Below are positions 54,629 through 62,074 of a stretch of 64,000 nt of DNA, piece after piece. A program made the position numbers and the translations under genes. Source of the stretch: Peiella sedimenti (GTDB lineage: Bacteria; Pseudomonadota; Alphaproteobacteria; Caulobacterales; Caulobacteraceae); the NCBI RefSeq assembly GCF_030504955.1, contig NZ_JAUKTR010000001.1:248001-312000 (forward strand), given 5' to 3'. The notes under the pieces are model-generated. The model ran no database searches and was not told the DNA's origin. It was given only the letters and a program-made list of their open reading frames with translations. How positions within the stretch are numbered: the first letter of the stretch is position 1; the number at the start of each line of letters is the position of its first letter.

Positions 54629-54659
54629 ACTGGATCCCCGCTTGCGCGGGGATGAGCGG
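54629..54659 (+). repeat. REP-like hairpin (family R2), copy 2
   Basis: ACTGGATCCCCGCTTGCGCG at the start, then GGGATGAGCGG. Stem ATCCCCGC/GCGGGGAT, loop TTGC. Differs from copy 1 by a paired C-G to T-A change. Confidence 0.75.
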
Positions 54660-54667
54660 AATAGGGG

Positions 54668-56488
54668 TTAGACCCCCAGAGCCGCCTTCTTTTCCTCGAG
54701 CTCCAGCCAGTCCTCCTCGGCGCGGGCGAGACGGGCGCGGGCGGCGTCGAGCTCGGCGGTCAGGCGCTGGAAGGCGGCCGGATCGCGGGCGTAGAGGGCG
54801 GGGTCGGACAGACGCTCCTCAAGCCCGGCGATGTCGGCGGGGAGGGCGGCCATTTCGGCCTCGGCCTCTTCGAGACGGCGGGCGTCCTTGTAGGAGAGCT
54901 TCTTGGCTGGCGCTGGAGCCTGCGGCTTGCCCCCTCCACCGCCTTTCAGGCGGTCCCCCTCCCCCCCTAGCGGGGGAGGCGCGAAGAAGCCCGGGTTCTG
55001 ACGCACGAAGTCGGACCAGCCGCCGGGCGTCTCGACCACGTCGCCGCGGCCATTGAGCGCGATGGTGGAGGTGGCGAGGCGGTCGACGAAGTCGCGGTCG
55101 TGGCTGACCAGGATCAGGGTGCCGTCGTAGTCGGCCAAGAGACCCTCGAGCAGGTCCAGGGTCTCCATGTCGAGGTCGTTGGTGGGCTCGTCCAGCACCA
55201 GCAGGTTGGCGGGCCGGGCCAGGGCGCGGGCGAGCAGCAGGCGGTTGCGCTCGCCGCCCGACAGGGTGGAGACGGGCTGGCGCAGCTGGGCCTCGCGGAA
55301 CAGGAAGTCCTTGGCGTAACCGGCCACGTGGCGGCTCTCGCCGCGCACCAGGATGCTGTCGCCGCCGCCTGGGGTGAGGGCGTCCCACAGGGTCATGTCG
55401 GACTTCAGATCGTCGCGCGCCTGGTCGAGATAGACGACCTGGAGATTGGCGCCGAGGCGCACGGTTCCGGCGTCGGGCTCAAGCTCGCCCAGCAGGATCT
55501 TGAGCAGGGTCGTCTTGCCGGCGCCGTTGGGCCCGACGATGGCCAGGTGGTCGCCGCGCATGACGCGGGTGGAGAAGGGCTTGAGGACCGTCCGCTCGCC
55601 GAAGCGCTTGGAGACGCCCTTGAGCTCGGCGACCAAGCGGCCCGAGGTCTGGCCGGCGTCGAGGCCGGCGACCAGCTCGCGCGGCAGGTCGGCCATGCGG
55701 CGGGCCCGTTCGGAGCGGAGCTGCTCCAGCTGGCGGGCGCGGCCCTCGTTGCGGGTGCGCTGGGCGGTGATGGAGCGGTAGAAGGTGTAGGTCTCGGCCT
55801 CGATCTTCTTGGTCAGACGGCGCAGGGACTCGGCCTCCTCCTCCATGACCTTGCGCGACCAGGCGTCGAAGACGGCGAAGCCCTGGTCCAGGGTGCGCAC
55901 GCGCCGGCCCTCCAGCCAGAAGCAGCGGCGGGTGATGCGGTTGAGGAAGGCGCGGTCGTGGCTGACCGTCAGGACGGCGGCCGGCGAGACCTGGATCATG
56001 GTCTCGAGCGTGTCGATGGCCAGGATGTCCAGGTGGTTGGTGGGCTCGTCCAGCAGGATGAGGTCAGGCGCTTCGGCGAAGGCCTTGGCCAGGGCGACGC
56101 GGCGGATCTCGCCGCCGGACAGGCCTTGCGTGGACTTGTCCGGATCAAGGCCGAAGTCGCCGAGGCGGGCGTCCGCCTCCCAGGCGGGGGCGCCGCCGGA
56201 CGTGGCGTGGTCGCGCAGGGTGGCGCCTGTGATGACCGGCTCCTGCGGCACATAGGCGAAGGTCAGGCCCGACTGCAGGGTGCGCTCGCCCGAGTCCGGC
56301 TCGATGACCCCGGCGATGAGCTTGAGCAGGGTCGACTTGCCCGCGCCGTTGCGGCCCACCAGACAGGCGCGGTCGCGCGGCTCGATGGCCAGGTCGACGC
56401 CGTCGAACAGGGGCAGGGGACCGTCCTGGAGGCGGACGTCCTTCAGCGCCAGGATGGGGGCGGGGCGGCTCATGCGCCCCCCTCGCAA
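54668..56488 (-). CDS. uup: ABC-F ATPase (Uup-like)
   Basis: 606 residues. Two ATPase domains without membrane parts: Walker A GRNGAGKSTLL (about 44-54) and GPNGAGKTTLL (about 325-335), signatures LSGGEIRRVALAKA and LSGGERNRLLLARA, Walker B DLILLDEPTNHLD and NLLVLDEPTNDLD, then a C-terminal coiled coil (KKLSYKDARRLEEAEAEMAALPADIAGLEERLSD). ABC-F proteins act on the ribosome or in DNA handling; Uup matches by the C-terminal coil. The linker before that coil (PPPLGGEGDRLKGGGGGKP, about 506-524) is encoded by a copy of repeat R1, an in-frame insertion. Confidence 0.9.
   Translation of the reverse strand: MRGGRMSRPAPILALKDVRLQDGPLPLFDGVDLAIEPRDRACLVGRNGAGKSTLLKLIAGVIEPDSGERTLQSGLTFAYVPQEPVITGATLRDHATSGGAPAWEADARLGDFGLDPDKSTQGLSGGEIRRVALAKAFAEAPDLILLDEPTNHLDILAIDTLETMIQVSPAAVLTVSHDRAFLNRITRRCFWLEGRRVRTLDQGFAVFDAWSRKVMEEEAESLRRLTKKIEAETYTFYRSITAQRTRNEGRARQLEQLRSERARRMADLPRELVAGLDAGQTSGRLVAELKGVSKRFGERTVLKPFSTRVMRGDHLAIVGPNGAGKTTLLKILLGELEPDAGTVRLGANLQVVYLDQARDDLKSDMTLWDALTPGGGDSILVRGESRHVAGYAKDFLFREAQLRQPVSTLSGGERNRLLLARALARPANLLVLDEPTNDLDMETLDLLEGLLADYDGTLILVSHDRDFVDRLATSTIALNGRGDVVETPGGWSDFVRQNPGFFAPPPLGGEGDRLKGGGGGKPQAPAPAKKLSYKDARRLEEAEAEMAALPADIAGLEERLSDPALYARDPAAFQRLTAELDAARARLARAEEDWLELEEKKAALGV
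54929..54985. repeat. R1-type repeat inside the ABC-F gene
   Basis: Plus-strand sequence CCCCCTCCACCGCCTTTCAG followed by GCGGTCCCCCTCCCCCCC and a GCGGGGGAGG arm. It matches the R1 copy at 56579-56625 (CCCTCCACCGCTTCGCGGTC...) and reads in frame as a Gly-rich linker. Confidence 0.65.
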
Positions 56489-56578
56489 GGCGCGGGGGGC
56501 GGGTCAATACGCGCGGGAGACTTGTCGCGGGCTTCAAGCTACTAGGCGCGAGATGAGACAGGTTTCGCCAGCCGCTCG

Positions 56579-56630
56579 CCCCCTCCACCGCTTCGCGGTC
56601 CCCCTCCCCCGCTCCGCAGGGGAGGAGACA
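56579..56630. repeat. R1-type palindromic repeat before the ycgN-like gene
   Basis: CCCCCTCCACCGCTTCGCGG followed by TCCCCCTCCCCCGCTCCGCAGGGGAGGAGACAG. CCGCTTCGCGG is a short hairpin. The GGGGAGGAGAC edge lies exactly at ribosome-binding distance from ATG 56632. Confidence 0.7.
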
Positions 56631-56631
56631 G

Positions 56632-57108
56632 ATGGGTGACCGCCCCTACTGGGAGACGAAGCGGCTGGACGAGATGTCGCCCGAGGAGTGGGAGCGCCTC
56701 TGCGACGGCTGCGGTCTGTGCTGCCTGGTGCGGTTCGAGGACGAGGAGACCGGCGACGTCATCCCGACGCGGGTTCACTGCAAGCTGTTCGATCCGGACG
56801 CCTGCGCCTGTTCGGACTACGCCAACCGCAAGACGCACGTGCCGGACTGCATCAAGCTGACGCCCGGCAATATCGAGGCGCTGGAGTGGATGCCCAGGTC
56901 CTGCGCCTACCGCCGGCTGTACGAGGGGCGGCCCCTGGCCTGGTGGCACCCGCTGGTCTCGGGCGATCCGGAGACGGTGCACCAGGCCGGCGTCAGCGTG
57001 CGTGGCCAGACCGTAAGCGAAGAGACCCTGGCCGACCCGGAGGATGCGCTGGACTACGAGGCGTCGGACTGGGTCGAGGAGCGAGGGACGCAGGCGAAGG
57101 GGGAATAG
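56632..57108 (+). CDS. ycgN: YcgN-like cysteine cluster protein (UPF0260)
   Basis: 158 residues. The family signature is a cysteine cluster: [16 protein letters not shown] (CxxCxxCC, about 24-33) with [24 protein letters not shown] (about 55-78) and [22 protein letters not shown], which would bind a metal or iron-sulfur centre. Function is unknown. GGAGGAG 5 bases upstream of the ATG comes from the repeat that fills the preceding gap. Confidence 0.85.
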   Translation: MGDRPYWETKRLDEMSPEEWERLCDGCGLCCLVRFEDEETGDVIPTRVHCKLFDPDACACSDYANRKTHVPDCIKLTPGNIEALEWMPRSCAYRRLYEGRPLAWWHPLVSGDPETVHQAGVSVRGQTVSEETLADPEDALDYEASDWVEERGTQAKGE

Positions 57109-57220
57109 CGCCGGCGCTGTTCACCCATGGCGGGGCGCCGCGGCCTTGCGGGGCCTTGGAAAGCCGGAAAAGTCGCGCCGACTTACGCTGTGGTGGACGC
57201 TGGTCCGCTATCCTTCGGGC

Positions 57221-57610
57221 ATGGTCGCAAAACTGGATCAGGCGGCTCTGACCGCCGAGATCAGCGCGATGATGGAGGCCACAAAGGCCTACGACGTCGA
57301 AGAGCTGGAGCGGCGCGCCCGCGCCCTGGCCCAGGTGGTCAAGGCCCATGTGGCGCTGCGCGAGCTGGGTGTGGTGACGGAGGATCAACCGGCCGATGCC
57401 CGAAGCGAAGACGAGGCGCGCGAGGAGATCTGGCGCCGCCTTACTCGCCTTCGACAGTCGATCCTTGCAGAAGAAGCTGCTGAACGCGCTGAGCGACGCA
57501 GAGCTGGCTCTGGTCGAGAGGGACTGGAAGACTTGGTCGAACCGGAACCAGCGCCCCAAAGATGGTTCCTGGAAGACCTGGCTGCTGCTGGGCGGGCGCG
57601 GGGCGGGTAA
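57221..57610 (+). CDS. GTA g1-like (small terminase-type) protein
   Basis: 129 residues from ATG 57221. The N-terminal half (MVAKLDQAALTAEISAMMEATKAYDVEELERRARALAQVVKAHVALRELGVVTEDQ) is helical and of the size and position of gp1 in Rhodobacter-type gene transfer agents, directly before the terminase large subunit. The C-terminal part overlaps the terminase frame by about 215 bp and is Arg/Ala/Glu-rich, so the real protein may end earlier or this overlap may be a drift. Call rests on position and helical character. Confidence 0.55.
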   Translation: MVAKLDQAALTAEISAMMEATKAYDVEELERRARALAQVVKAHVALRELGVVTEDQPADARSEDEAREEIWRRLTRLRQSILAEEAAERAERRRAGSGREGLEDLVEPEPAPQRWFLEDLAAAGRARGG

Positions 57611-58703
57611 GACGAGGGCGGGGGCTGAATGGCTGCACCGCCAGGCCGTGGCCGGGGCGCGGCTGGCCCTGGTGGGGCCCAGCCTGCACGACGTGCGCGA
57701 GGTGATGATCGAGGGGCCCTCGGGCCTGAAGGCCGTCGCCTCGCCCCTGACGCGGCCCAGCTATGAGGTGAGCCGCAGGCGGTTGGTGTGGCCGTGCGGG
57801 GCCGAGGCCCACATCTATTCGGCGGAGGACGCCGACGGCCTGCGCGGGCCGCAGCACCACGCCGCCTGGGCCGACGAGTTCTGCGCCTGGAAGAACCCCG
57901 GCCAGGCCCTGGCCATGCTGAGGATGGGCTTACGGCTGGGGGACGATCCGCGCCTGCTGGTGACGACGACGCCGAGGCCTCTGGCGGCCCTGCGGCGCCT
58001 GATGGAGGAGCCGGGGACCGAGGTGGTGCGCGTCTCGACGGCGCTGAACGCCGCCAATCTGTCGCCGGGGTTCTTGGAGGATTTGCGACGGCTCTACAGC
58101 GGCACACGGCTGGAGGCGCAGGAGCTGGACGGCCAGGTGCTGGAGGACTTGGGCGGCCTGTGGACCCACGACATGATCGCGGCGGCGCAAGGGTGCGCGC
58201 GGCTGGACTGCGAGACGGTGGTGGTGGGGCTGGACCCGCCCGCCAAGGCGGGCGGCGACGCCTGCGGCATCGTGGTGGCGGGCGTCAGGGACGGCCGGGC
58301 CCATGTGCTGGCCGACCGCACGGTGAAGGGCCGAAAGCCGCTGGAATGGGGTCATGCCGTGAGCCGCGCCGTGACGGATTACGGCGCCCACTGGGTCATC
58401 GCCGAGGTCAACCAGGGCGGCGACATGGTCACGCAGATCCTGAATATGGCGGGGTGCGGCGCCCCGGTGAAGCCGGTCCATGCCGTGGCCGGCAAGGCCG
58501 CCCGGGCGGAGCCGGTGGCGGCGCTGTACGAACGCGGACTGGTCACGCACGCGCCGGGGCTGAAGGCCCTGGAGGAAGAGATGATGGGCTTTGGCGCGGA
58601 AGGATCGAAGCGCTCGCCTGACCGGGTGGATGCGCTGGTCTGGGCGCTCAGGTTCCTGATGCTGAGGCATGGCGGCGAGGGGCCGCGGTTGAGGCGGGTT
58701 TGA
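57396..58703 (+). CDS. GTA terminase large subunit (g2)
   Basis: 435 residues from ATG 57396. Walker A LGGRGAGKTRAGAEWLH (about 65-80), the family PSLHDVREVMIEGPSGL, adenine/Walker B-type AWADEFCAWK (about 154-163), TTTPRPLAALRRL, and nuclease motifs GLDPPAKAGGDACGIVVAG and later SRSPDRVDALVWALRFL. The pattern LSDAELALVERDWKTW...DGSWKTWLLLGGRGAGKTRAGAEW is the hallmark of RcGTA/CcGTA g2. A TTG near 57462 is an alternative start. Packs headfuls of genomic DNA in complete GTAs; no head genes follow here. Confidence 0.88.
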   Translation: MPEAKTRRARRSGAALLAFDSRSLQKKLLNALSDAELALVERDWKTWSNRNQRPKDGSWKTWLLLGGRGAGKTRAGAEWLHRQAVAGARLALVGPSLHDVREVMIEGPSGLKAVASPLTRPSYEVSRRRLVWPCGAEAHIYSAEDADGLRGPQHHAAWADEFCAWKNPGQALAMLRMGLRLGDDPRLLVTTTPRPLAALRRLMEEPGTEVVRVSTALNAANLSPGFLEDLRRLYSGTRLEAQELDGQVLEDLGGLWTHDMIAAAQGCARLDCETVVVGLDPPAKAGGDACGIVVAGVRDGRAHVLADRTVKGRKPLEWGHAVSRAVTDYGAHWVIAEVNQGGDMVTQILNMAGCGAPVKPVHAVAGKAARAEPVAALYERGLVTHAPGLKALEEEMMGFGAEGSKRSPDRVDALVWALRFLMLRHGGEGPRLRRV

Positions 58704-58762
58704 ATAACCCCGGCCCATTCCCGCGAAAGCTGAGCCTGCGGACGTAGCGCAGGCTGGAAAGA

Positions 58763-58793
58763 ACTGGGCCCCCGCTTGCGCGGGGGCGAGCGG
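58763..58793 (+). repeat. REP-like hairpin (family R2), copy 3, between GTA g2 and g3
   Basis: ACTGGGCCCCCGCTTGCGCG, then GGGGCGAGCGG. Stem GCCCCCGC/GCGGGGGC, loop TTGC. Differs from copies 1 and 2 by paired changes. It sits in a 109-bp gap that also has AGCCTGC/GCAGGCT arms (58733-58756). Confidence 0.75.
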
Positions 58794-58812
58794 ACATAGG
58801 CAAGGCAGGACA

Positions 58813-59973
58813 ATGATTGACTGGCGGCGGCCGTTCGGCCGGCGGCGCGAGGCCGCGCCTGAAACCAAGGAAAGCGCGGCCGGGCCGCTGATCGCCCTGA
58901 GCGGTCCGGGGCGGCCCGTATGGACGCCGAGGGACTATGAGAGCCTGGCGCGCGAGGGTTTCGCCAGGAACGCCGTGGCCTATCGCTGTGTGCGCATGAT
59001 CGCCGAGGCGGCGGCGTCGTGCCCGCTGGCGGTGTTCGAGAAGGGCGAGCGGCGGGACGATCATCCCCTGGCGCGGCTGATCGCGCGGCCCAATCCGGAG
59101 CAGGCGGGGGCCGAGCTGCTGGAGCAGCTGTACGGATACCTGCAGACCAGCGGCAACGCCTATCTGGAGGCGGTGGGCGAGGGCGAACCGGAGGAGCTGT
59201 ACGCCCTGCGCCCCGACCGGGTGAAGGTGATCCCCGGTCCCGTCGGCTGGCCCGCCGGATACGAATACGCCGTGGGCGGCCGGGCGACCCGGCTGATGCG
59301 CGCGGGCGACGGGTTCTCGCCGGTGCTGCACCTGAAGCTCTTCAACCCGGCGGACGACTGGTACGGCTTCTCGCCGCTGGAGGCGGCGGCCTTCGCCATC
59401 GACGTGCACAATGCGTCGGGCGCCTGGAACAAGGCGCTGCTGGACAACGCGGCGCGGCCATCCGGCGCGCTCGTTTATGGGGCCAAGGACGGGACGCGCC
59501 TGACCGACGAACAGTTCGACCGGCTGAAGGCCGAGCTGGCGGCCGATCATGCGGGCCAGGCCAACGCCGGGCGGCCCCTGCTGCTGGAGGGCGGGCTGGA
59601 GTGGCGGGCCATGTCGCTGAGCCCGGCCGAGATGGACTTCATCGCCGGCAAGGCGGCCGCCGCGCGCGAGATCGGCCTGGCGTTCGGCGTGCCCTCGCAG
59701 CTGCTGGGGATTCCGGGCGACCAGACCTATGCCAACTATCGCGAGGCCAACGCCGCCTTCTGGCGCGGCGCGGTGGCGCCGCTGGTCAGAAAGACCGCCC
59801 ACGCCATGACGGCCTGGATCGCGCCGCGCTTCCCTGATTTGCGCATAGAGCCGGATCTGGAGGCCGTGCCGGCCCTGCAGCCGGAGCGGGACGCGCTGTG
59901 GGCGCGGCTGGAGGCGGCGAGCTTCCTGACGGATGTGGAGCGCCGGCGGCTGGCCGGGCTGGAGGCGGGCTGA
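58813..59973 (+). CDS. GTA/HK97-type portal protein (g3)
   Basis: 386 residues. HK97-family portal: SLAREGFARNAVAYRCVRMIAEAAASCPLAVFE, ARPNPEQAGAELLEQLYGYLQTSGNAYLE, LHLKLFNPADDWYGFSPLEAAAFAIDVHNA, and GVPSQLLGIPGDQTYANYREANAAFWRGAVAPL near the C-terminus. These match gp3 of alphaproteobacterial gene transfer agents. Start ATG 58813. Its stop overlaps the next small gene (TGATG). Predicted to form the dodecameric DNA portal of a capsid vertex. Confidence 0.9.
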   Translation: MIDWRRPFGRRREAAPETKESAAGPLIALSGPGRPVWTPRDYESLAREGFARNAVAYRCVRMIAEAAASCPLAVFEKGERRDDHPLARLIARPNPEQAGAELLEQLYGYLQTSGNAYLEAVGEGEPEELYALRPDRVKVIPGPVGWPAGYEYAVGGRATRLMRAGDGFSPVLHLKLFNPADDWYGFSPLEAAAFAIDVHNASGAWNKALLDNAARPSGALVYGAKDGTRLTDEQFDRLKAELAADHAGQANAGRPLLLEGGLEWRAMSLSPAEMDFIAGKAAAAREIGLAFGVPSQLLGIPGDQTYANYREANAAFWRGAVAPLVRKTAHAMTAWIAPRFPDLRIEPDLEAVPALQPERDALWARLEAASFLTDVERRRLAGLEAG

Positions 59974-60182
59974 TGGCCAGGTGTCCCGTGGCGGTGGCCG
60001 TGACCCTGGCCATTCAGGCGGCGGCGGCCCTGCTCTGGGCCGGAGCGGCGGCGGCGCGGATCGACGCGCTGGAGGCCAGGGTGGCCGAGCAGGCGCAGGT
60101 GAACGAGCGGCTGGCCCGGCTGGAGGAACAGGCGAAGGCCGCCAGGGCCTCGCTGGCCCGGATCGAGGCGCGGCTGGGATGA
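59973..60182 (+). CDS. Small GTA g3.5-like membrane/coiled-coil protein
   Basis: 69 residues from ATG 59973. A single membrane-type segment (CPVAVAVTLAIQAAAALLWAGAAAA, about 4-28) is followed by a coiled coil IDALEARVAEQAQVNERLARLEEQAKAARASLARIEARL. A small gene of this type sits between portal and protease in Rhodobacter-type GTAs (g3.5). Overlaps neighbours at both ends (TGATG and ATGA). Confidence 0.65.
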   Translation: MARCPVAVAVTLAIQAAAALLWAGAAAARIDALEARVAEQAQVNERLARLEEQAKAARASLARIEARLG

Positions 60183-60595
60183 GCGGGCCGGTTGCGATTG
60201 AGGGCTACGCCTCGCTGTGGGGCCGGGCCGACCTGAACGGGGACGTGGTGCAGAGGGGCGCCTTCGCCGAGAGCCTGGCGCGCACGGGGGCGGCGGGGGT
60301 GAAGATGCTGAACCAGCACGACGGCCGGGCGGTGGTCGGGCGCTGGGACCGGGTGGAGGAGGACGAGACCGGCCTGTTCGTCAGCGGCGTCATCGAGGAC
60401 TGGTCGAACGAGGCGCGTGTGGCCGCGCATCTGGCCAGGGCCGGGGCGGTGGACGGCCTGTCCATCGGTTTTCAGGCGCGACGGGCGCGACGGGAAGAAG
60501 GTTTGCGCGTGCTGAGCGAGATCGAGCTGTGGGAGGTGTCGCTGGTGGTTTTTCCGATGGAGCCGAAGGCCCGCTTCCAGATCGTTGGCGAATAA
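60179..60595 (+). CDS. GTA prohead protease (g4), possibly C-terminally shortened
   Basis: 138 residues. HK97 prohead protease (U35) fold: EGYASLWGRADLNGDVVQRGAFAESLA, then His in LNQHDGRAVVGRWD (about 45), Ser in DGLSIGFQAR (about 93) and Glu in IELWEVSLVVFPM (about 118), forming the Ser-His-Asp/Glu site. GTA proteases are generally longer by some tens of residues, and the gene is directly followed by unrelated DNA instead of the capsid gene, so a cut C-terminus is possible. Confidence 0.82.
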   Translation: MSGPVAIEGYASLWGRADLNGDVVQRGAFAESLARTGAAGVKMLNQHDGRAVVGRWDRVEEDETGLFVSGVIEDWSNEARVAAHLARAGAVDGLSIGFQARRARREEGLRVLSEIELWEVSLVVFPMEPKARFQIVGE

Positions 60596-60628
60596 CGGAT
60601 CACGACCCCTTGCGGGGTTCCAGAGCAG

Positions 60629-61123
60629 TCAGTTCCGGGGCGGACGGTAGTTGTCCATTCTTGGCGACGCCACATCAAAGGGATGCTTCGGCACTGGTCC
60701 CCACCGGTTTGCCACGGGGTCGCCGGGCCGCGCCCCTAACTCTATCGCCACCCACGCCCAAGCAACGACTTGGGGCACCCAAATCCATGCGGGGTTGAAA
60801 GGCAAAGAGCCATCGAAAGCGGAGACGCCGAAACTGACTGCCGCGCTCACCATACTTGTTGCTGCATAGGCCCAGAATGCGATTGGCCTGACATCCCGAT
60901 CGTGTGCGCGTCTAATCGAGATGTTCCGTTGAACTACCAAGGCGATTGCCAGAATAGCAGCGTGGCCGAGTCCCAAAAGGATGGTGGACTGGAGTGATGC
61001 ATCCGCTAGCCCTTGGCCATCCGCCAACAAGCCCCGATACAGAAGCCCGACAGCCCAAGCAGAGGCAATGTTCGCCATGATGAACGTCGTCCACCACTCG
61101 ATCCGTCCGACCCTGCCGCTCAT
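60629..61123 (-). CDS. DUF805 family membrane protein
   Basis: 164 residues from ATG 61123 (GAAGGAGGG upstream); the longer frame extends into a repeat and has no support. DUF805 opening MSGRVGRIEWWTTFIMANIASAWAVGLLYRG and four membrane segments with the AHDRDVRPIAFWAYAATSMV turn. Unknown function, inner membrane. It is the first of three small minus-strand genes separated by copies of a related spacer. GC is lower than in the adjacent GTA genes. Confidence 0.75.
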   Translation of the reverse strand: MSGRVGRIEWWTTFIMANIASAWAVGLLYRGLLADGQGLADASLQSTILLGLGHAAILAIALVVQRNISIRRAHDRDVRPIAFWAYAATSMVSAAVSFGVSAFDGSLPFNPAWIWVPQVVAWAWVAIELGARPGDPVANRWGPVPKHPFDVASPRMDNYRPPRN

Positions 61124-61176
61124 GCTGACCCTCCTTCGGGAATGAGTATCAGACCCTCTCGACCGGCAAAACTGAC

Positions 61177-61318
61177 GTCCGAATCCCACGCTTAGCGGCA
61201 ATCCATGCGGTCCGCCTTCTGGCGCTGTGTAACAGCCGAGAACGCTGGTCAGCTTTCCCATGCTGCCGGGGCGAGGTTTGGGGTGGTTGGCGGATGACGC
61301 TCCCGACCCATTGCGGAC
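61177..61318. repeat. Spacer repeat, copy A
   Basis: Core GGCGCTGTGTAACAGCCGAG (61221-61240) continuing through CTGGTCAGCTTTCCCATGCT to CCCATTGCGGAC (61318). Preceded at 61177 by GTCCGAATCCCACGCTTAGC. Nearly identical to copy B over about 100 bp. Confidence 0.85.
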
Positions 61319-61326
61319 CTTCCGGC

Positions 61327-61899
61327 CTATAGATTGAGCGGATGCGTCGGTAGCCATTCGGAGTGTTGGGCCGCCAGCCGCTGAACGGCCCCGGCGTCTC
61401 TCAAGAAGAGGTCAGCGCCGCCGTCATAGGGAGCGAAGATAGCCCCATCCGCGCCCATCCATAAGGTCGGCCCCGCCTTCTCATCGGCAATGGACAGAAG
61501 CAGATCGTCGAAACGACCGGGTGACCAGCGGACTTGAGCGGCATACACCCGCCAAGGACGCCCCTCCTCGCCATCGCCTTCAAGAAACTCGAAAGCGAAA
61601 TCCAGTTTCCACTCGCGCGTGGCCCGGAACGGATCGTGTTGATCTGCCAGGTCCCGTTCTCCGGCGAGCAACACCCAGTGGGCTTGCACGAGCCAACAGG
61701 GGCGGTCGCCCAGCACTTCTGAAGCCAGCACATTCTGGCGGCTCAACAACAACGAGCGTTCCTCGTCCGTGTCGGCATATCGTTTCGACGCAGGGAGTGA
61801 GTGAAAGCGCAGATGGTTTGCCGCTCCCTCGCCAAGCAGCATCCAGCCGATCGGTCGTTCACCACGGTGAAACTGCGCCCAAGCATTTTCGAATGACAT
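61327..61899 (-). CDS. Uncharacterised cytoplasmic protein in the cassette-like run
   Basis: 190 residues, no family recognised. Globular, acidic and aromatic (PIGWMLLGEGAANHLRFHSLPASKRYADTDEE, DRPCWLVQAHWVLLAGE, WRVYAAQVRWSPGRFDDLLLSIADEKAGPTLWMGADGAIFAPYDGGADLFL). The latter half resembles the SMI1/immunity-like architecture in general shape only, which I do not claim. Codon use is less GC-biased than in neighbours, and a spacer repeat abuts each end. Confidence 0.6.
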   Translation of the reverse strand: MSFENAWAQFHRGERPIGWMLLGEGAANHLRFHSLPASKRYADTDEERSLLLSRQNVLASEVLGDRPCWLVQAHWVLLAGERDLADQHDPFRATREWKLDFAFEFLEGDGEEGRPWRVYAAQVRWSPGRFDDLLLSIADEKAGPTLWMGADGAIFAPYDGGADLFLRDAGAVQRLAAQHSEWLPTHPLNL

Positions 61900-61928
61900 T
61901 GTTGGAGCGTAGCAGGAGAGTGTGGCGC

Positions 61929-62073
61929 CGTCTGCTTCCCACCCTTAGCGATCGTCAGCGAGGTCCGCTGTCAGGCGCTGTGTAACAGCCGAGAACGCTG
62001 GTCAGCTTTCCCATGCTGCCGGCGGCGAGGTTCGGGGTCATTAGTGAATGACCGCTCTCGACCCATTGCGGAC
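61929..62073. repeat. Spacer repeat, copy B
   Basis: GGCGCTGTGTAACAGCCGAG (61974-61993), then ACGCTGGTCAGCTTTCCCAT and GCTGCCGGCGGCGAGGTTCG, ending CCCATTGCGGAC at 62073, one base before the next stop codon. CTGCTTCCCACCCTTAGCG at 61932 corresponds to the start of copy A and C. Confidence 0.85.
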
Positions 62074-62074
62074 A

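Larger units (their letters stand above)
53957..54667. other. 711-bp intergenic region with hairpins and REP-like elements, no gene seen
   Basis: Contains two adjacent inverted repeats: CGAGGGGACGA/TCGTCCCCTCG (54008-54018, 54042-54052) and GCCAAGTCC/GGACTTGGC (54052-54060, 54066-54074). A stretch from about 54180 to 54330 has degenerate palindromes. The REP-like pair at 54535-54565 and 54629-54659 closes the gap. Short open frames here show no family or start signal, and I support none. Confidence 0.65.

Noticed and set aside
60605..60618. Terminator at the end of the GTA protease gene (ACCCC-TTGC-GGGGT)
   Set aside because: Five-pair stem with no following T-run; probably a degenerate R2-type hairpin or chance.
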